DNA of 64,000 nucleotides from Paracoccus sp. (in: a-proteobacteria) (GCF_030538695.1 NZ_JAUNTN010000017.1:22725-86724); one strand, 5' to 3'. Shown: positions 54,546-62,993, numbered from the stretch's first letter. Notes: a model not told the origin generated them from the sequence alone. Translations and numbers: made by a program.

Positions 54546-55452
54546 GATCGGCGTCACCATGAAACATCTGCGCTATTTCGAGGCCTTGGCCCGGCTGGGT
54601 CATTTTGGCCGCGCCGCCGAGGATTGTGCGATCAGCCAACCCGCCCTGTCCATGCAGGTGCGTGAGCTGGAAGGGCTGGTCGGCGCGCCGCTGGTCGAGC
54701 GCAGCCCGCGCGGTATTCGCCTGACCGCCTTGGGTGAAGATTTCGCCGCCCGCGCCCGTGATATTCTGCGGGCGGTCGATGGGTTGGGTGATCTGGCCCG
54801 CGCCGCCAAAGGTCCGCTGGGCGGGCGGTTGCGGCTGGGGGTGATCCCGACGATTGCGCCCTATCTTCTGCCCCGGATCATTACCCGGTTGGGGCAGGCT
54901 TTCCCCGGTCTTTCCCTGCAACCACGCGAAACCGTGACCAGCCGCCTGATCGACGATCTGCTGGAAGCACGGCTGGATATGGCCGTTGTCGCCCTGCCGG
55001 TCTCGGAACCCGGCTTGCATGAAGAACCGCTGTTTCAGGAGGAGTTCCTGCTGGTCCGTCACCGCGATCAGGCCGATCAGCCTGTTCCCTGCGCAGAGGG
55101 CCTGCGTGAAATGCGCCTGCTGCTGCTGGAGGAGGGGCATTGCTTCCGCGATCAGGCGCTGTCTTTTTGCAACATCTCTGGTCCGGCCACGCATGAGCAG
55201 ATGGAGGGCAGTTCGCTGGCCACGCTGGTGCAGATGGTTGGCGCAGGGATCGGAGTGACGCTGATCCCGGAAATGGCGGTGGCGTTGGAAACCCGCAATG
55301 CGCCGGTGGCGGTGTCGCGCCTGACGGGCGAACACCCCAGTCGCCGCATTGGTCTGGTCTGGCGCCACAGTAGCCCGTTGGCAGGGCAGTATGCTGAAAT
55401 CGCAGCACTGCTGCGCAGCGCCTTGGTTCAGAGTGCCACCGGGGTATCCTGA
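54544..55452 (+). CDS. oxyR: Hydrogen-peroxide-sensing regulator OxyR
   Basis: 302-residue LysR-type regulator. N-terminal helix-turn-helix MKHLRYFEALARLGHFGRAAEDCAISQPALSMQVRELEGLVGAPLVERS (residues 6-54); the sensor domain has C200 and C209 (GHCFRDQALSFC), the exact spacing of the redox-active pair in E. coli OxyR, so disulfide formation with peroxide is expected. It is divergent from katG, its natural target. An ATG five codons downstream is an alternative start. Followed by a hairpin and a gene-free stretch. Confidence 0.95.
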   Translation: MIGVTMKHLRYFEALARLGHFGRAAEDCAISQPALSMQVRELEGLVGAPLVERSPRGIRLTALGEDFAARARDILRAVDGLGDLARAAKGPLGGRLRLGVIPTIAPYLLPRIITRLGQAFPGLSLQPRETVTSRLIDDLLEARLDMAVVALPVSEPGLHEEPLFQEEFLLVRHRDQADQPVPCAEGLREMRLLLLEEGHCFRDQALSFCNISGPATHEQMEGSSLATLVQMVGAGIGVTLIPEMAVALETRNAPVAVSRLTGEHPSRRIGLVWRHSSPLAGQYAEIAALLRSALVQSATGVS

Positions 55453-55794
55453 GCGGAGGTTATGACAAACTGCGGCGCATGGGTGTTTATCGTCTCACCA
55501 ATCACCGCTCTTGCCCTCGCATCTTCGGGCTTTGGCTGGTGATGAGCGGTTGGGTATGTATTTGATTTTTCAGTGAAATATTCAAAGACTCCTTTGGGGT
55601 GGGCCAGTCGATCAAAGCCTGTCGAACCTGATAACCCTGCCGGTTAATGCTGTTGCCCCACGCGCTGATCGAAATGTGTCAAAGGGCAGGGGACACAGGT
55701 TCAGAAATCCTGCATCGCTGGTGAGCGGGTTCTCGGGTTCAAGTGGCTGAGGGCGGTGCGCGCCTGTGCCGTTGTGGGCTGAAACGGGCGGTTG
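55453..55794. other. 342-bp stretch without genes between oxyR and cbiX
   Basis: No reading frame with a ribosome site is visible. The first part holds a hairpin, CCAA...CCGCTC (55498-55510) with GAGCGGTTGG (55544-55553), with an inner GCCC/GGGC, followed by TATTTGATTTTTC (55557-55569); this could terminate oxyR. Further on CGATCA (55609-55614) pairs with TGATCG (55666-55671) and TGCCC (55654-55658) with GGGCA (55684-55688). The unusual length between convergent genes and repeated pairing suggest a structured RNA or a remnant. No B12 box was found. Confidence 0.4.
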
Positions 55795-56562
55795 TCATGA
55801 TGCTTTACAACGGCAAAGTTGCTCTTGCGCGGTTTTCCCCTGCGATCTGGCCACGGGGGTGAGGTCCGTCAGAGCATCCCGCAGCGCCGCAGCGATCAGC
55901 GCCGGAACCTCCGCATTGGTGCCGACCGGCGGACAAAGCGCGATCCGCGCCTGGGCCTGCATCACCAATTCGGGAATGTCGTCGCTGGCATGGCTGGCGG
56001 CGGTGGCGAAAAACGGCAGGCAAATAGCGGGCTGCGGCCTGTGTTGCGGGTCGTCCAGAACCTCGCTCAACCAAGGGGCTTGCTCCAGAAATCCGGTTTC
56101 GACACGGGCGAAATCACCAAAAGCCGCAATCTGATCGGCAAAGGCGCGGGTGGCCGTGGCCGACAGGTCCGACTTCGACGAACCATGCCCGGCCACGATC
56201 AGACGCGCCTTTGCCGGGCGGATCCCGGCCTTGGCGGCCTGTTCCAGCGCCAGCCGCCGCCCGATCGCGGGCAGCGCATCATCCTGCCCCAGAGGCGCAA
56301 GCTGCACCCAATCTGCCGCACCTGCTGCGTGTAACCGGCGCGGCAATTCGGATCGGGTGAACCAGCCGCCTGCCATGAACAGCGGATAGACCACCTGTGC
56401 GCCTTGCGCACGGTTCAGGCTGCACGGGCAGGCCAGCGTTGCGCCGATCACCCGCGCCTCGGGCAACAGCGCCTGAACCTGTGCGGCCAGCGCCTCCAGA
56501 TCGGCTTGAAGCGGGGCCGGGTTGCCGGGCTGGCCATGCGCGATGATAGCGGCCTCAATCAT
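55795..56562 (-). CDS. cbiX: Sirohydrochlorin chelatase family protein (CbiX-like)
   Basis: 255-residue class II chelatase with two homologous halves: AAIIAHGQPGNPAPLQADLEALAAQVQALLPEARVIGATLA and ARLIVAGHGSSKSDLSATATRAFADQIAAFGDFARVETGFLEQAPWLSEVLDD, each with the metal-site His. It inserts cobalt (CbiX) or iron (SirB/CysG-like) into sirohydrochlorin, a precursor of cobalamin, siroheme and heme d1. It starts in an ATGA overlap with cobA, which makes precorrin-2, so the metal target is plausibly siroheme iron or d1-related. Iron versus cobalt cannot be decided here. Confidence 0.82.
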   Translation of the reverse strand: MIEAAIIAHGQPGNPAPLQADLEALAAQVQALLPEARVIGATLACPCSLNRAQGAQVVYPLFMAGGWFTRSELPRRLHAAGAADWVQLAPLGQDDALPAIGRRLALEQAAKAGIRPAKARLIVAGHGSSKSDLSATATRAFADQIAAFGDFARVETGFLEQAPWLSEVLDDPQHRPQPAICLPFFATAASHASDDIPELVMQAQARIALCPPVGTNAEVPALIAAALRDALTDLTPVARSQGKTAQEQLCRCKAS

Positions 56563-57311
56563 GCGCAATCCTTCGGCAGCGGTAGCGCAACCTGCGGGTA
56601 AAGCCCGGCGACACGGCCGATGATGAACAGGGTCGGTGCGGCCAGCGGGGTGGCAGCCAGCGCGGCGCTGATCCCGGACAGGTTGGCCAGCAACCGTGCT
56701 TCACGCGGGGTTGTGGCCTGTGACACCGCCAGAACCGGCGTGTCGTCAGGCAGTCCGTGGGCGATCAGTTGCGCCGTAATATCAGCAATCTTGGCCGCGC
56801 CCATATAGACCACCAGTGTGGTATCGGGATCGGCAAGCGAGGCCCAGTTCAGATCCTCGGCCCCTTCGGTGCGGTGGCCGGTGACATAGCGCACGCCGGT
56901 CGCCAGCGCCCGATGGGTCAGTCCGACCCCGGTCGAGCAGGCTGCCCCCTGTGCCGCCGTAATACCGGGGATGTAATCATAAGCGACATTGGCCGCGGCG
57001 AGTTCGGCGGCCTCCTCGCTGCCGCGACCAAAGATCAGAGGGTCGCCGCCCTTCAGCCGCACCACGGCCAGCCCCTGCCGTGCCAGATCGACAAGCAAGG
57101 CGTTGATCTGATCCTGTGGGACGCTGTGAAACCCGGCGGTTTTGCCAACGCTGATCCGGTGTGCGCCATCAGGGATCAGGGCCATGATCTCGGGGCTGAC
57201 AAGGCGATCATAAACGATCACATCCGCTGCCTGAATCCGGCGCAGCGCCTTGACCGTCAGCAATTCGGGATCACCCGGTCCCGCCCCGATCAGCGTCACC
57301 TTACCTGTCAT
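56559..57311 (-). CDS. cobA: Uroporphyrinogen-III C-methyltransferase
   Basis: 250-residue SAM-dependent methyltransferase that makes precorrin-2 from uroporphyrinogen III, the branch point to cobalamin, siroheme and heme d1. Motifs: GKVTLIGAGPGDPELLTVKALRRIQAADVIVYDRLVSPEI, VRLKGGDPLIFGRGSEEAAEL, PGITAAQGAACSTGVGLTHRAL. Without a fused dehydrogenase domain it is of the CobA/NirE/SumT kind. The first bases are part of a 17-bp repeat that provides an upstream mini-ORF. It overlaps cbiX and lies after DUF4202. Confidence 0.95.
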   Translation of the reverse strand: MTGKVTLIGAGPGDPELLTVKALRRIQAADVIVYDRLVSPEIMALIPDGAHRISVGKTAGFHSVPQDQINALLVDLARQGLAVVRLKGGDPLIFGRGSEEAAELAAANVAYDYIPGITAAQGAACSTGVGLTHRALATGVRYVTGHRTEGAEDLNWASLADPDTTLVVYMGAAKIADITAQLIAHGLPDDTPVLAVSQATTPREARLLANLSGISAALAATPLAAPTLFIIGRVAGLYPQVALPLPKDCA

Positions 57312-57354
57312 TCTGCGCTGCCCGTCATTCTGGTTTGCCTGTCTTTCTGCTTTG
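57304..57354. repeat. Three 17-bp tandem repeats over the cobA start
   Basis: CCTGTCATTCTGCGCTG (57304-57320), CCCGTCATTCTGGTTTG (57321-57337) and CCTGTCTTTCTGCTTTG (57338-57354) are head to tail. On the minus strand the first two contain ATGAC, the cobA start codon lying in the first. The start in the second repeat opens a mini-ORF (M-T-G-S-A-E) whose TGA overlaps the cobA ATG. A 10-bp stem GCTGCCGCTG/CAGCGGCAGC (57356-57381) follows. Confidence 0.88.
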
Positions 57355-57401
57355 TGCTGCCGCTGTAACCGCAGCGGCAGCCGGGGAAAAGGGCGGCAGG
57401 G

Positions 57402-57968
57402 TCAATCGCGGAACGCCGCAGCAAAGGCGTCGGGCATGGGGAAGGTTTCCAGTGCCTTGATGCGCGCCTCGGCAGACATCTTCCGTGCGGTTTTCTGCAC
57501 GATCCGCAGCAGCTTGTCGGGGTCCTGAGTCGTTGCGAAATCGCTAAGATAGTGCCGGATGAAGGTGAAGCAGGCCACATCCTCCAGCGCCTGCACCAGC
57601 GGGTCGCGCTTGATCCCCTCTTTGCGCAGCATTTGCGCGGTGTGGTCGGCCTCGGCTTGCGGGTAGCCCGCATCCAGCATGATCTGATGGACCTGTTCGG
57701 CATGGCGGCGGCCCTGATCGCGGCGCCATGTCAGATAGCCTTCGCGCCCGTCGGGATAGGCGTCGCGGGGCAGGGTCCAGCGTTCGATATGCTGCCCCCG
57801 GCAGGCGATTGCCAGCGTGTCAGGCGCATCGGGGAACAACTGGCGCTGTTCCGCGGTCATCCGGCGACCATAGAGCAGCTCAACCGGCTCGCCCGCTTCG
57901 GTCCGGGGATCGGCGGCATTGGCGTGGTCGATGGCGGCAAAGGCGGTCTGAAGGCGTGTCTGGGTCAT
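57402..57968 (-). CDS. DUF4202 family protein
   Basis: 188 residues, probably an all-helical cytoplasmic protein with a conserved W/H-rich centre: FAAIDHANAADPRTEAGEPVELLYGRRMTAEQRQLFPDAPDTLAIACRGQHIERWTLPRDAYPDGREGYLTWRRDQGRRHAEQV and GIKRDPLVQALEDVACFTFIRHYLSDF. DUF4202 proteins often accompany genes for siroheme or nitrite/sulfite use, and here it precedes cobA by 90 bases. The enzymatic role is not known. Start 57968 is the ATG that gives the family length, though the ribosome site is weak. Confidence 0.88.
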   Translation of the reverse strand: MTQTRLQTAFAAIDHANAADPRTEAGEPVELLYGRRMTAEQRQLFPDAPDTLAIACRGQHIERWTLPRDAYPDGREGYLTWRRDQGRRHAEQVHQIMLDAGYPQAEADHTAQMLRKEGIKRDPLVQALEDVACFTFIRHYLSDFATTQDPDKLLRIVQKTARKMSAEARIKALETFPMPDAFAAAFRD

Positions 57969-58111
57969 CTGTCTTGATTCGGTTGCGCTGTTAAATGACT
58001 GTAGCGGCCTTGGCCCATGCACGCACCCCCTTGTGCGGCAAGATAAAGGCAGGGCTTGCAGCCTGACCGCTCAGGTCGCACAAACGGGCGGTTCCGTTGC
58101 AAGAGGCGCAT

Positions 58112-58780
58112 ATGTCCGGTTGGTTGAACTTCATTCTGGCGTTTGTGGCTTTTTTCGCCGCGCATATGATCCCGACCCGGCCAAAGCTGCGGGATGGCTT
58201 GATCCGCTCTCTGGGCCGGGGTGGTTTCCTGCTGACCTATTCGGCGCTGTCGGTGGTGCTTCTGGCATGGGTGATCCTTGCCGCCGGGACCGCGCCCTTC
58301 GTGCCGCTGTGGGATTGGCAACCATGGCTGCGCCATGTGCCGCAGATCGGGATGCTTGCCGCCTGTCTGCTGGTGGCGGTTTCGGTCGGGCGGGTGAATC
58401 CGTTTTCGTTCGGCGGCTCTGCCGGGACGTTCGATCCGGCGCAGGCGGGCTGGCTGCGGCTGACCCGGCACCCGCTGTTGCTGGCGCTGGCGCTGTGGGC
58501 CTTCACCCATCTGGTGCCGAACGGTGATCTGGCGCATGTGCTGATGTTCGGCATTTTCGGCGGCTTTGCGCTGTTGGGCATGGTTATGCTGGACCGTCGT
58601 AACCGCCGCCGTCTGGGGCAGGCCGAATGGCAGGCGCGGCAACAGGCGCTGCGGGTGGCACCTCTGAACCTGTCCGGCATCCTTGGGCCGCGCCCCTTGC
58701 TGCGGCTTGGAGCGGGGGTGCTGGTCTATGTGCTGCTGTTGCTGCTGCATGGACCGGTGATCGGGGTCGTGCCTTACTGA
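58112..58780 (+). CDS. nnrU: NnrU family membrane protein
   Basis: 222 residues with five or six hydrophobic helices. The opening SGWLNFILAFVAFFAAHMIPTRPKLRDGLIRSLGRGGFLLTYSALSVVLLAWVILAA and the PFSFGG...LRLTRHPLLLALALWAFTHLVPNGDLAHVLMFG stretch are NnrU signatures. NnrU belongs to a locus needed for nitrite/nitric-oxide-related growth in Rhodobacter; the biochemical role is unknown. GAGG lies 6-9 bases upstream. It converges on the chemosensory operon and their ends overlap by 7 bases. Confidence 0.9.
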   Translation: MSGWLNFILAFVAFFAAHMIPTRPKLRDGLIRSLGRGGFLLTYSALSVVLLAWVILAAGTAPFVPLWDWQPWLRHVPQIGMLAACLLVAVSVGRVNPFSFGGSAGTFDPAQAGWLRLTRHPLLLALALWAFTHLVPNGDLAHVLMFGIFGGFALLGMVMLDRRNRRRLGQAEWQARQQALRVAPLNLSGILGPRPLLRLGAGVLVYVLLLLLHGPVIGVVPY

Positions 58781-59124
58781 AACAGATCGACGACAGCACC
58801 ACCGCCTGCGGGCGGCTCCAGCCCCAGCCGCGTCCGACAACTGGGCAGGGTGATCCGGTCCAGCCCCTGCGCAAGCGCGTGAACCAGATGGTCGCTGTGT
58901 TCTGCTGACGAAGGCAACTGTGCACCGATGCGGGCGAGCTGTTCCAGATTTTGCTGCATATGGTCCAGATTCTGCATAGCAATAACCACGGTCTGATCCG
59001 GCGTGCCATGGCTGGCGATATGAACGGACAGCAAATCCTGCAAATCGCGGCTCATGGTGGCAAATTGGGCGAGTTCATGCGACAGGCTGCGCAGAGCGTG
59101 GGTCACGGTATCAAGGGCGGCCAT
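58774..59124 (-). CDS. Helical protein at the end of the chemosensory operon, unknown
   Basis: 116 residues, nearly all helical and Leu/Gln-rich. A segment TMSRDLQDLLSVHIA resembles the active helix of the CheY phosphatase CheZ (QDFQDLTGQ) but has Val where CheZ uses its catalytic Gln; a separate DHMQQ (D-x3-Q) lies about 20 residues later in MQNLDHMQQNLEQLARIG. The C-terminal DLFQ is short and acidic, as CheZ ends in a CheY-binding tail. It overlaps the preceding cheY stop by one base. A CheY phosphatase or linker role is speculation; the gene is real by coupling and codon structure. Confidence 0.78.
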   Translation of the reverse strand: MAALDTVTHALRSLSHELAQFATMSRDLQDLLSVHIASHGTPDQTVVIAMQNLDHMQQNLEQLARIGAQLPSSAEHSDHLVHALAQGLDRITLPSCRTRLGLEPPAGGGAVVDLFQ

Positions 59125-59510
59125 TACAGCCGCCCCGTGACCGCCTCGACACAGGCTTTAAGATCCTGCGCCGAGAAGGGCTTTTTAATAAAGTTGTTCA
59201 TGCCCAGCCGCTTGCCGCGGTTGATGACCTCAGCATCGGCGCGGCCGGTAATCAGAATGAAGCCGGTGTTCTTCAGCCGGTCACTGTTGCGCAGATTTTC
59301 CAGCAATTGCAGCCCGTCAATATCGGGCATGTTCAGATCCGAGATCACCAGATGGGCCGGGCGCTGGGTCAGCTCTTTCAGCGCATCACCGGCATGTGCC
59401 GCCGAGCGGATGTTGCGGATGCCAAATGCCTCCAGAGACTGAACCAGAAGGCCGCGGCTGGTGGACATATCATCCACCACCATCACATGCAGTTTTTCCT
59501 TGATGCTCAT
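59124..59510 (-). CDS. cheY: CheY-type response regulator, second copy
   Basis: 128-residue single receiver domain. Acidic pocket (VVDDMSTS, D13-D14), phosphoacceptor D58 (LVISDLNMPDIDG), conserved Thr and Lys (ILITGRADA... FIKKPFSAQD). It is more diverged from classical CheY than the first copy. AAGGAT is 8 bases before the ATG. It lies between cheR and the orphan helical protein and probably takes phosphate from CheA. Confidence 0.92.
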   Translation of the reverse strand: MSIKEKLHVMVVDDMSTSRGLLVQSLEAFGIRNIRSAAHAGDALKELTQRPAHLVISDLNMPDIDGLQLLENLRNSDRLKNTGFILITGRADAEVINRGKRLGMNNFIKKPFSAQDLKACVEAVTGRL

Positions 59511-59521
59511 AGGGTATCCTT

Positions 59522-60337
59522 TCACGCCAGCGGGCGGCGGTAAGTGGTTGAATTGACGATTTCCATGGAATTGCGCAGCGCAACCGGCAGGCTTTCGGAG
59601 TGGCCGATGAACATCAGCCCGCCGGGGCGCAGGATGTCTGCGATCCGCTGCCACAGCACTTCCTGGCTTGCGCGGTCGAAATAGATCATCACATTGCGGC
59701 AGAACACGGCATCGAACGGGCCGCGCACCGGCCAGTCGGCATGCAGGTTGACCCGGTCAAAGCGCATCGACAGACGCAGCCGTTTGTCAATGCTGAACAG
59801 CCCGTCAGATGCAGGGCTGAAATAGCGATTGCGGATATCGGCCGGGATGGTGCTGATCTCACGTTCTTCATAGATCCCGGCCTCGGCTGTGGCCAGTGCG
59901 GTTTCATCAATGTCCGAGGCGTTGATGCGAAAGCCGGGGGCCTTGCCATCTTGCAGCATATCCAGAACCATGGCGATGGAATAAGGCTCTTGCCCGGTCG
60001 AACAGCCCGCCGACCAGACCCGATAGGGTGAGAACAGTTTTTTCGCCCGTGCCTGATAGTCGTCGCGCAGGATGTCGAAATGGTGGCCCTCGCGGAAAAA
60101 TGCCGTGTGATTGGTGGTGATGGCTGACAGCAGATGCGACACTTCGGCCTTATGTGCGGGGTTCGAGACCAGATCGGCATAGCTTTCCAGATCTTTCAGC
60201 CCAAGCGCGCGCAACCGTTTTCCAAGCCGCGCCCGCAAAAGTGCCTGCTTGTCCGGCGAAATGGTGATGCCGGATTCGCGTTCGATGATCCGGCGCAGAC
60301 GCTCGGTCGGTTCGGGGGGGATACTGGGCTGGTGCAT
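59522..60337 (-). CDS. cheR: Chemotaxis protein methyltransferase CheR
   Basis: 271-residue SAM-dependent glutamate methyltransferase. The N-terminal helical domain (residues 1-75) precedes the catalytic domain with SAITTNHTAFFREGHHFDILRD, FSPYRVWSAGCSTGQEPYSIAMVLDML (SAM-binding), and FDAVFCRNVMIYFDRASQEVLWQRI. It modifies chemoreceptors. The window has no CheB demethylase beside it, nor an MCP. It overlaps cheW by 1 base. Confidence 0.95.
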   Translation of the reverse strand: MHQPSIPPEPTERLRRIIERESGITISPDKQALLRARLGKRLRALGLKDLESYADLVSNPAHKAEVSHLLSAITTNHTAFFREGHHFDILRDDYQARAKKLFSPYRVWSAGCSTGQEPYSIAMVLDMLQDGKAPGFRINASDIDETALATAEAGIYEEREISTIPADIRNRYFSPASDGLFSIDKRLRLSMRFDRVNLHADWPVRGPFDAVFCRNVMIYFDRASQEVLWQRIADILRPGGLMFIGHSESLPVALRNSMEIVNSTTYRRPLA

Positions 60338-60798
60338 CAGCTGCGCTCCAAGGGTTTCGGAATGACGGTATCGAGGTTCAGGACGCGGATCATGCGTTCA
60401 TCCAACAGGGTCAGTGCCTTGAGGAAATCGGCATGGGCATCCGAGGGCATCTCGGGCGGGATTTGCAGATTGGCAGTCGGCACGGAGACAATATCGGACA
60501 CGGCATCGACCAAAAGCCCGACCGAACAGTCGCGCACGCTGACGATGATAATGACCGCCGTATCGGTGGTTTGCACGGGCGGCATCCCAAGGCGCTGCGC
60601 CAGATCCAGCACCGGAAGCACCGTGCCGCGCAGGTTGATGACCCCGCACAGATGCGGCGGTGCATAAGGAATTGGGGTCGCCGGGGTCCAGCCGCGGATT
60701 TCGCGCACAGCCATGATTTCAATGCAATATTCCTGATCGCCAAGGCGAAAGGACAAAAGTTCGGTTTCGGCGGGTTCAATGTCGCTGATCTGGTTCAT
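60337..60798 (-). CDS. cheW: Chemotaxis coupling protein CheW
   Basis: 153-residue adaptor linking CheA to receptors. CheW fold is visible as LLSFRLGDQEYCIEIMAVREIRGWTPATPIPYAPPHLCGVINLRGTVLPVLDLAQRLGMPPVQTTDTAVIIIVSVRDCSVGLLVDAVSDIVSVPTANLQIPP. The stop overlaps cheR by 1 base and the start overlaps the cheA stop by 4, so the three proteins are made in step. Confidence 0.96.
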   Translation of the reverse strand: MNQISDIEPAETELLSFRLGDQEYCIEIMAVREIRGWTPATPIPYAPPHLCGVINLRGTVLPVLDLAQRLGMPPVQTTDTAVIIIVSVRDCSVGLLVDAVSDIVSVPTANLQIPPEMPSDAHADFLKALTLLDERMIRVLNLDTVIPKPLERS

Positions 60799-62993
60799 GC
60801 TGCTTCTCCGGCGAGGATGGCGGGTTGGCTGGTGCGGGCATTGGCGCCCGACATATCGGAAGGGTCGAGGATCAGGGCAATTTGCCCGTCGCCAAGAATG
60901 GTCGCGGCGGCAACGCCGGGGATATGGCTGAAATGATCGCCAAGACCTTTGATAACGACCTGGCGCTGATCCATGATCGCATCGACGATAAAGGCCGTGC
61001 GGGTGCCGTCATCCGAGGCTGTCAGCAGCACTACGCCCGGATCGGGGGCATCCGGCGGGCGCGAAAAGCCCAGCCGGTCGGCCAGATCAATCAGCGGCAG
61101 AATATCGCCGCGCAGCCGGATAACCGTGGTATACGGGCCGATCTTTTCACGCTTGTGATCGCTGAGGGTCGACGTCTCGACAATTGAGGAAATCGGCATG
61201 ACCATGGTCTGATCCGCTGCGCGAATAACCATTCCGTCCAGCACCGCCAGCGTCAGCGGCAGCGAGATCGAAAAGGTCGTGCCTGTGCCGCGTTCACTGG
61301 TTATCGAGATCTTGCCGCCAAGCGCTGAAATGGCGTTCTTTACCACATCCATGCCGACTCCGCGCCCGGACAGGGCCGAAACCTGTGAGGCGGTCGAGAA
61401 ACCTGGAAGAAACAGCAGGTTGTCGATTTCGGCTTCGGTCAGTTGTGCTTCGGCGTCGATCAGGCCGCGGTTGACGGCGATGCTGAACACACGCTCGCGG
61501 TCGATACCACGGCCATCGTCGCTGACCTCGATCAGCACCCGGCCGGCACGGTGGCTGGCCGAAAGGGTGATGGTGCCGGTATCGGATTTGCCGCTGTCAT
61601 GGCGGCCCTCTGAGGTTTCCAGCCCGTGATCGACGGCGTTGCGGATCATATGGGTCAGCGGATCGGCCAGACGTTCCAGAACGGTCTTGTCAATCTCGGT
61701 GGTCTCGCCGCGCGTCACCAGCCGGACCTTTTTGCCGACCGCGCCAGAGGCTTCGCGCACGATGCGAGACATGCGCTGAAACAGCGACTTCACGGGCTGC
61801 GCACGGATCATCATTACACTGTCCTGAATGTCGCGGGTCAGGTTCATAAACTCATCCAGCCCGTTGACGACAGCGGGGGCTGTATCTAACCCGGCGTCAG
61901 ACACGCTTTGCGCCAGCATCGCCTGATTGATGACCAGTTCGCCCACAAGGTTGACCAGCCGGTCCACCCGTTCCAGATCGACGCGGACGGTCGGGGCAGG
62001 GCTGTCCTGCGCCGCACGCGCCTCGCCCGAGCGTGGTTCGGTGGGTTGGGCAGATGCTTCTGTGACCGGGGCCGTTTCGGGTATAGTGGCGGGCGCTTCC
62101 GGTGTCGCTGGCGTGGCGCGCACGGCGCTGAGAACCGCGCCGCGGATGCTGTCGGCGGGGTCCGCGACTGGGGCAGGGGGCGGGGCTTCGAAGCTCAGCT
62201 CGGGCAGGTCCATGCCGCCGCCCGGATGGTCGGGATCGTGCAGGGGACATATCGTCAGGTCGCAGACATCCATCACAAAATCGAAAACCGCCCGGATCGC
62301 GGCCTCATCCACGGGGGCTGTCAGGCGTACCTGCCAGCCGAGTTCAGGATGCTCGGCCAGCGCCGGGTCCAGCCGCAAATCACCCTGAAGACAGGTGATC
62401 TCGGTCGGGCCAAGCGCCGCCAGCGCCCGCAGATGCGGCAATGCATCATTGCCGCTTTCATAAAAGCCGGGCAGGGGATGGAAGGTGATCTTCCAGCCGC
62501 TTTCGCCCTGAGGTTGCGCAGCATCCGGGGCGATGTCGTCCAGATCGCCAAAGCTGAAATCCAACCCGGCGGGGGCGAAATCGACGGGTTCTTCGGTCTC
62601 GACCGGCATATCGCCAAGCAGCGCTTCCAGATCGGTCAGAACCGCTTCCGACCCGGCAGGGGGCGGCAGGGCGTCGCGCGCGGCGACCACCTGATCGGCC
62701 AGCAGGTCGGCCCCTTGAAAAAACAGCGCCGTCACCTGATCCGACAGGGCCAGCTTGCCCGCGCGCAAAGCGTCAAGGACGGTTTCAAAACGATGTGCGA
62801 AACCGACCAAGGCGTCCAGCCCGAAGGCACCGGCCCCGCCCTTGATCGAATGAACCGCGCGGAACACAACATTGATGGTTTCGTCGTCACCCTCACCGTC
62901 CTGAAGGATGGTCAGGGCGTCTTGCAGGCTTTCCAGCAATTCCTCACATTCGATGAAAAACGAGGCGCGGATTTCGGCCATCGGGTCGGTCAT
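60795..62993 (-). CDS. cheA: Chemotaxis histidine kinase CheA
   Basis: 732-residue kinase. P1/Hpt with H48 (AVHSIKGGAGAFG); a middle domain of about 100 residues (WKITFHPLPGFYESGNDALPHLRALAALGPTEI...) in place of the standard P2; an Ala/Pro linker; P3 dimerisation (VRVDLERVDRLVNLVGELVINQAML), P4 ATPase (HMIRNAVDHGLETSEGR, VSDDGRGIDRE, SALSGRGVGMDVVKNAI) and P5 CheW-like C-terminus. It phosphorylates one or both CheY proteins. AAGGA lies 9 bases before the ATG. The P2 replacement suggests a partner other than the standard CheB/CheY. Confidence 0.95.
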   Translation of the reverse strand: MTDPMAEIRASFFIECEELLESLQDALTILQDGEGDDETINVVFRAVHSIKGGAGAFGLDALVGFAHRFETVLDALRAGKLALSDQVTALFFQGADLLADQVVAARDALPPPAGSEAVLTDLEALLGDMPVETEEPVDFAPAGLDFSFGDLDDIAPDAAQPQGESGWKITFHPLPGFYESGNDALPHLRALAALGPTEITCLQGDLRLDPALAEHPELGWQVRLTAPVDEAAIRAVFDFVMDVCDLTICPLHDPDHPGGGMDLPELSFEAPPPAPVADPADSIRGAVLSAVRATPATPEAPATIPETAPVTEASAQPTEPRSGEARAAQDSPAPTVRVDLERVDRLVNLVGELVINQAMLAQSVSDAGLDTAPAVVNGLDEFMNLTRDIQDSVMMIRAQPVKSLFQRMSRIVREASGAVGKKVRLVTRGETTEIDKTVLERLADPLTHMIRNAVDHGLETSEGRHDSGKSDTGTITLSASHRAGRVLIEVSDDGRGIDRERVFSIAVNRGLIDAEAQLTEAEIDNLLFLPGFSTASQVSALSGRGVGMDVVKNAISALGGKISITSERGTGTTFSISLPLTLAVLDGMVIRAADQTMVMPISSIVETSTLSDHKREKIGPYTTVIRLRGDILPLIDLADRLGFSRPPDAPDPGVVLLTASDDGTRTAFIVDAIMDQRQVVIKGLGDHFSHIPGVAAATILGDGQIALILDPSDMSGANARTSQPAILAGEAA

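Noticed and set aside
55453-55794. Cobalamin riboswitch near cbiX/cobA or cobC.
   Set aside because: I looked for the B12 box and neighbouring conserved pieces and did not find them, and the stretch lies downstream of cbiX, not before a start.
57304-57354. The 17-bp repeats as a CRISPR remnant.
   Set aside because: Units are directly adjacent without spacers and there are no cas genes.
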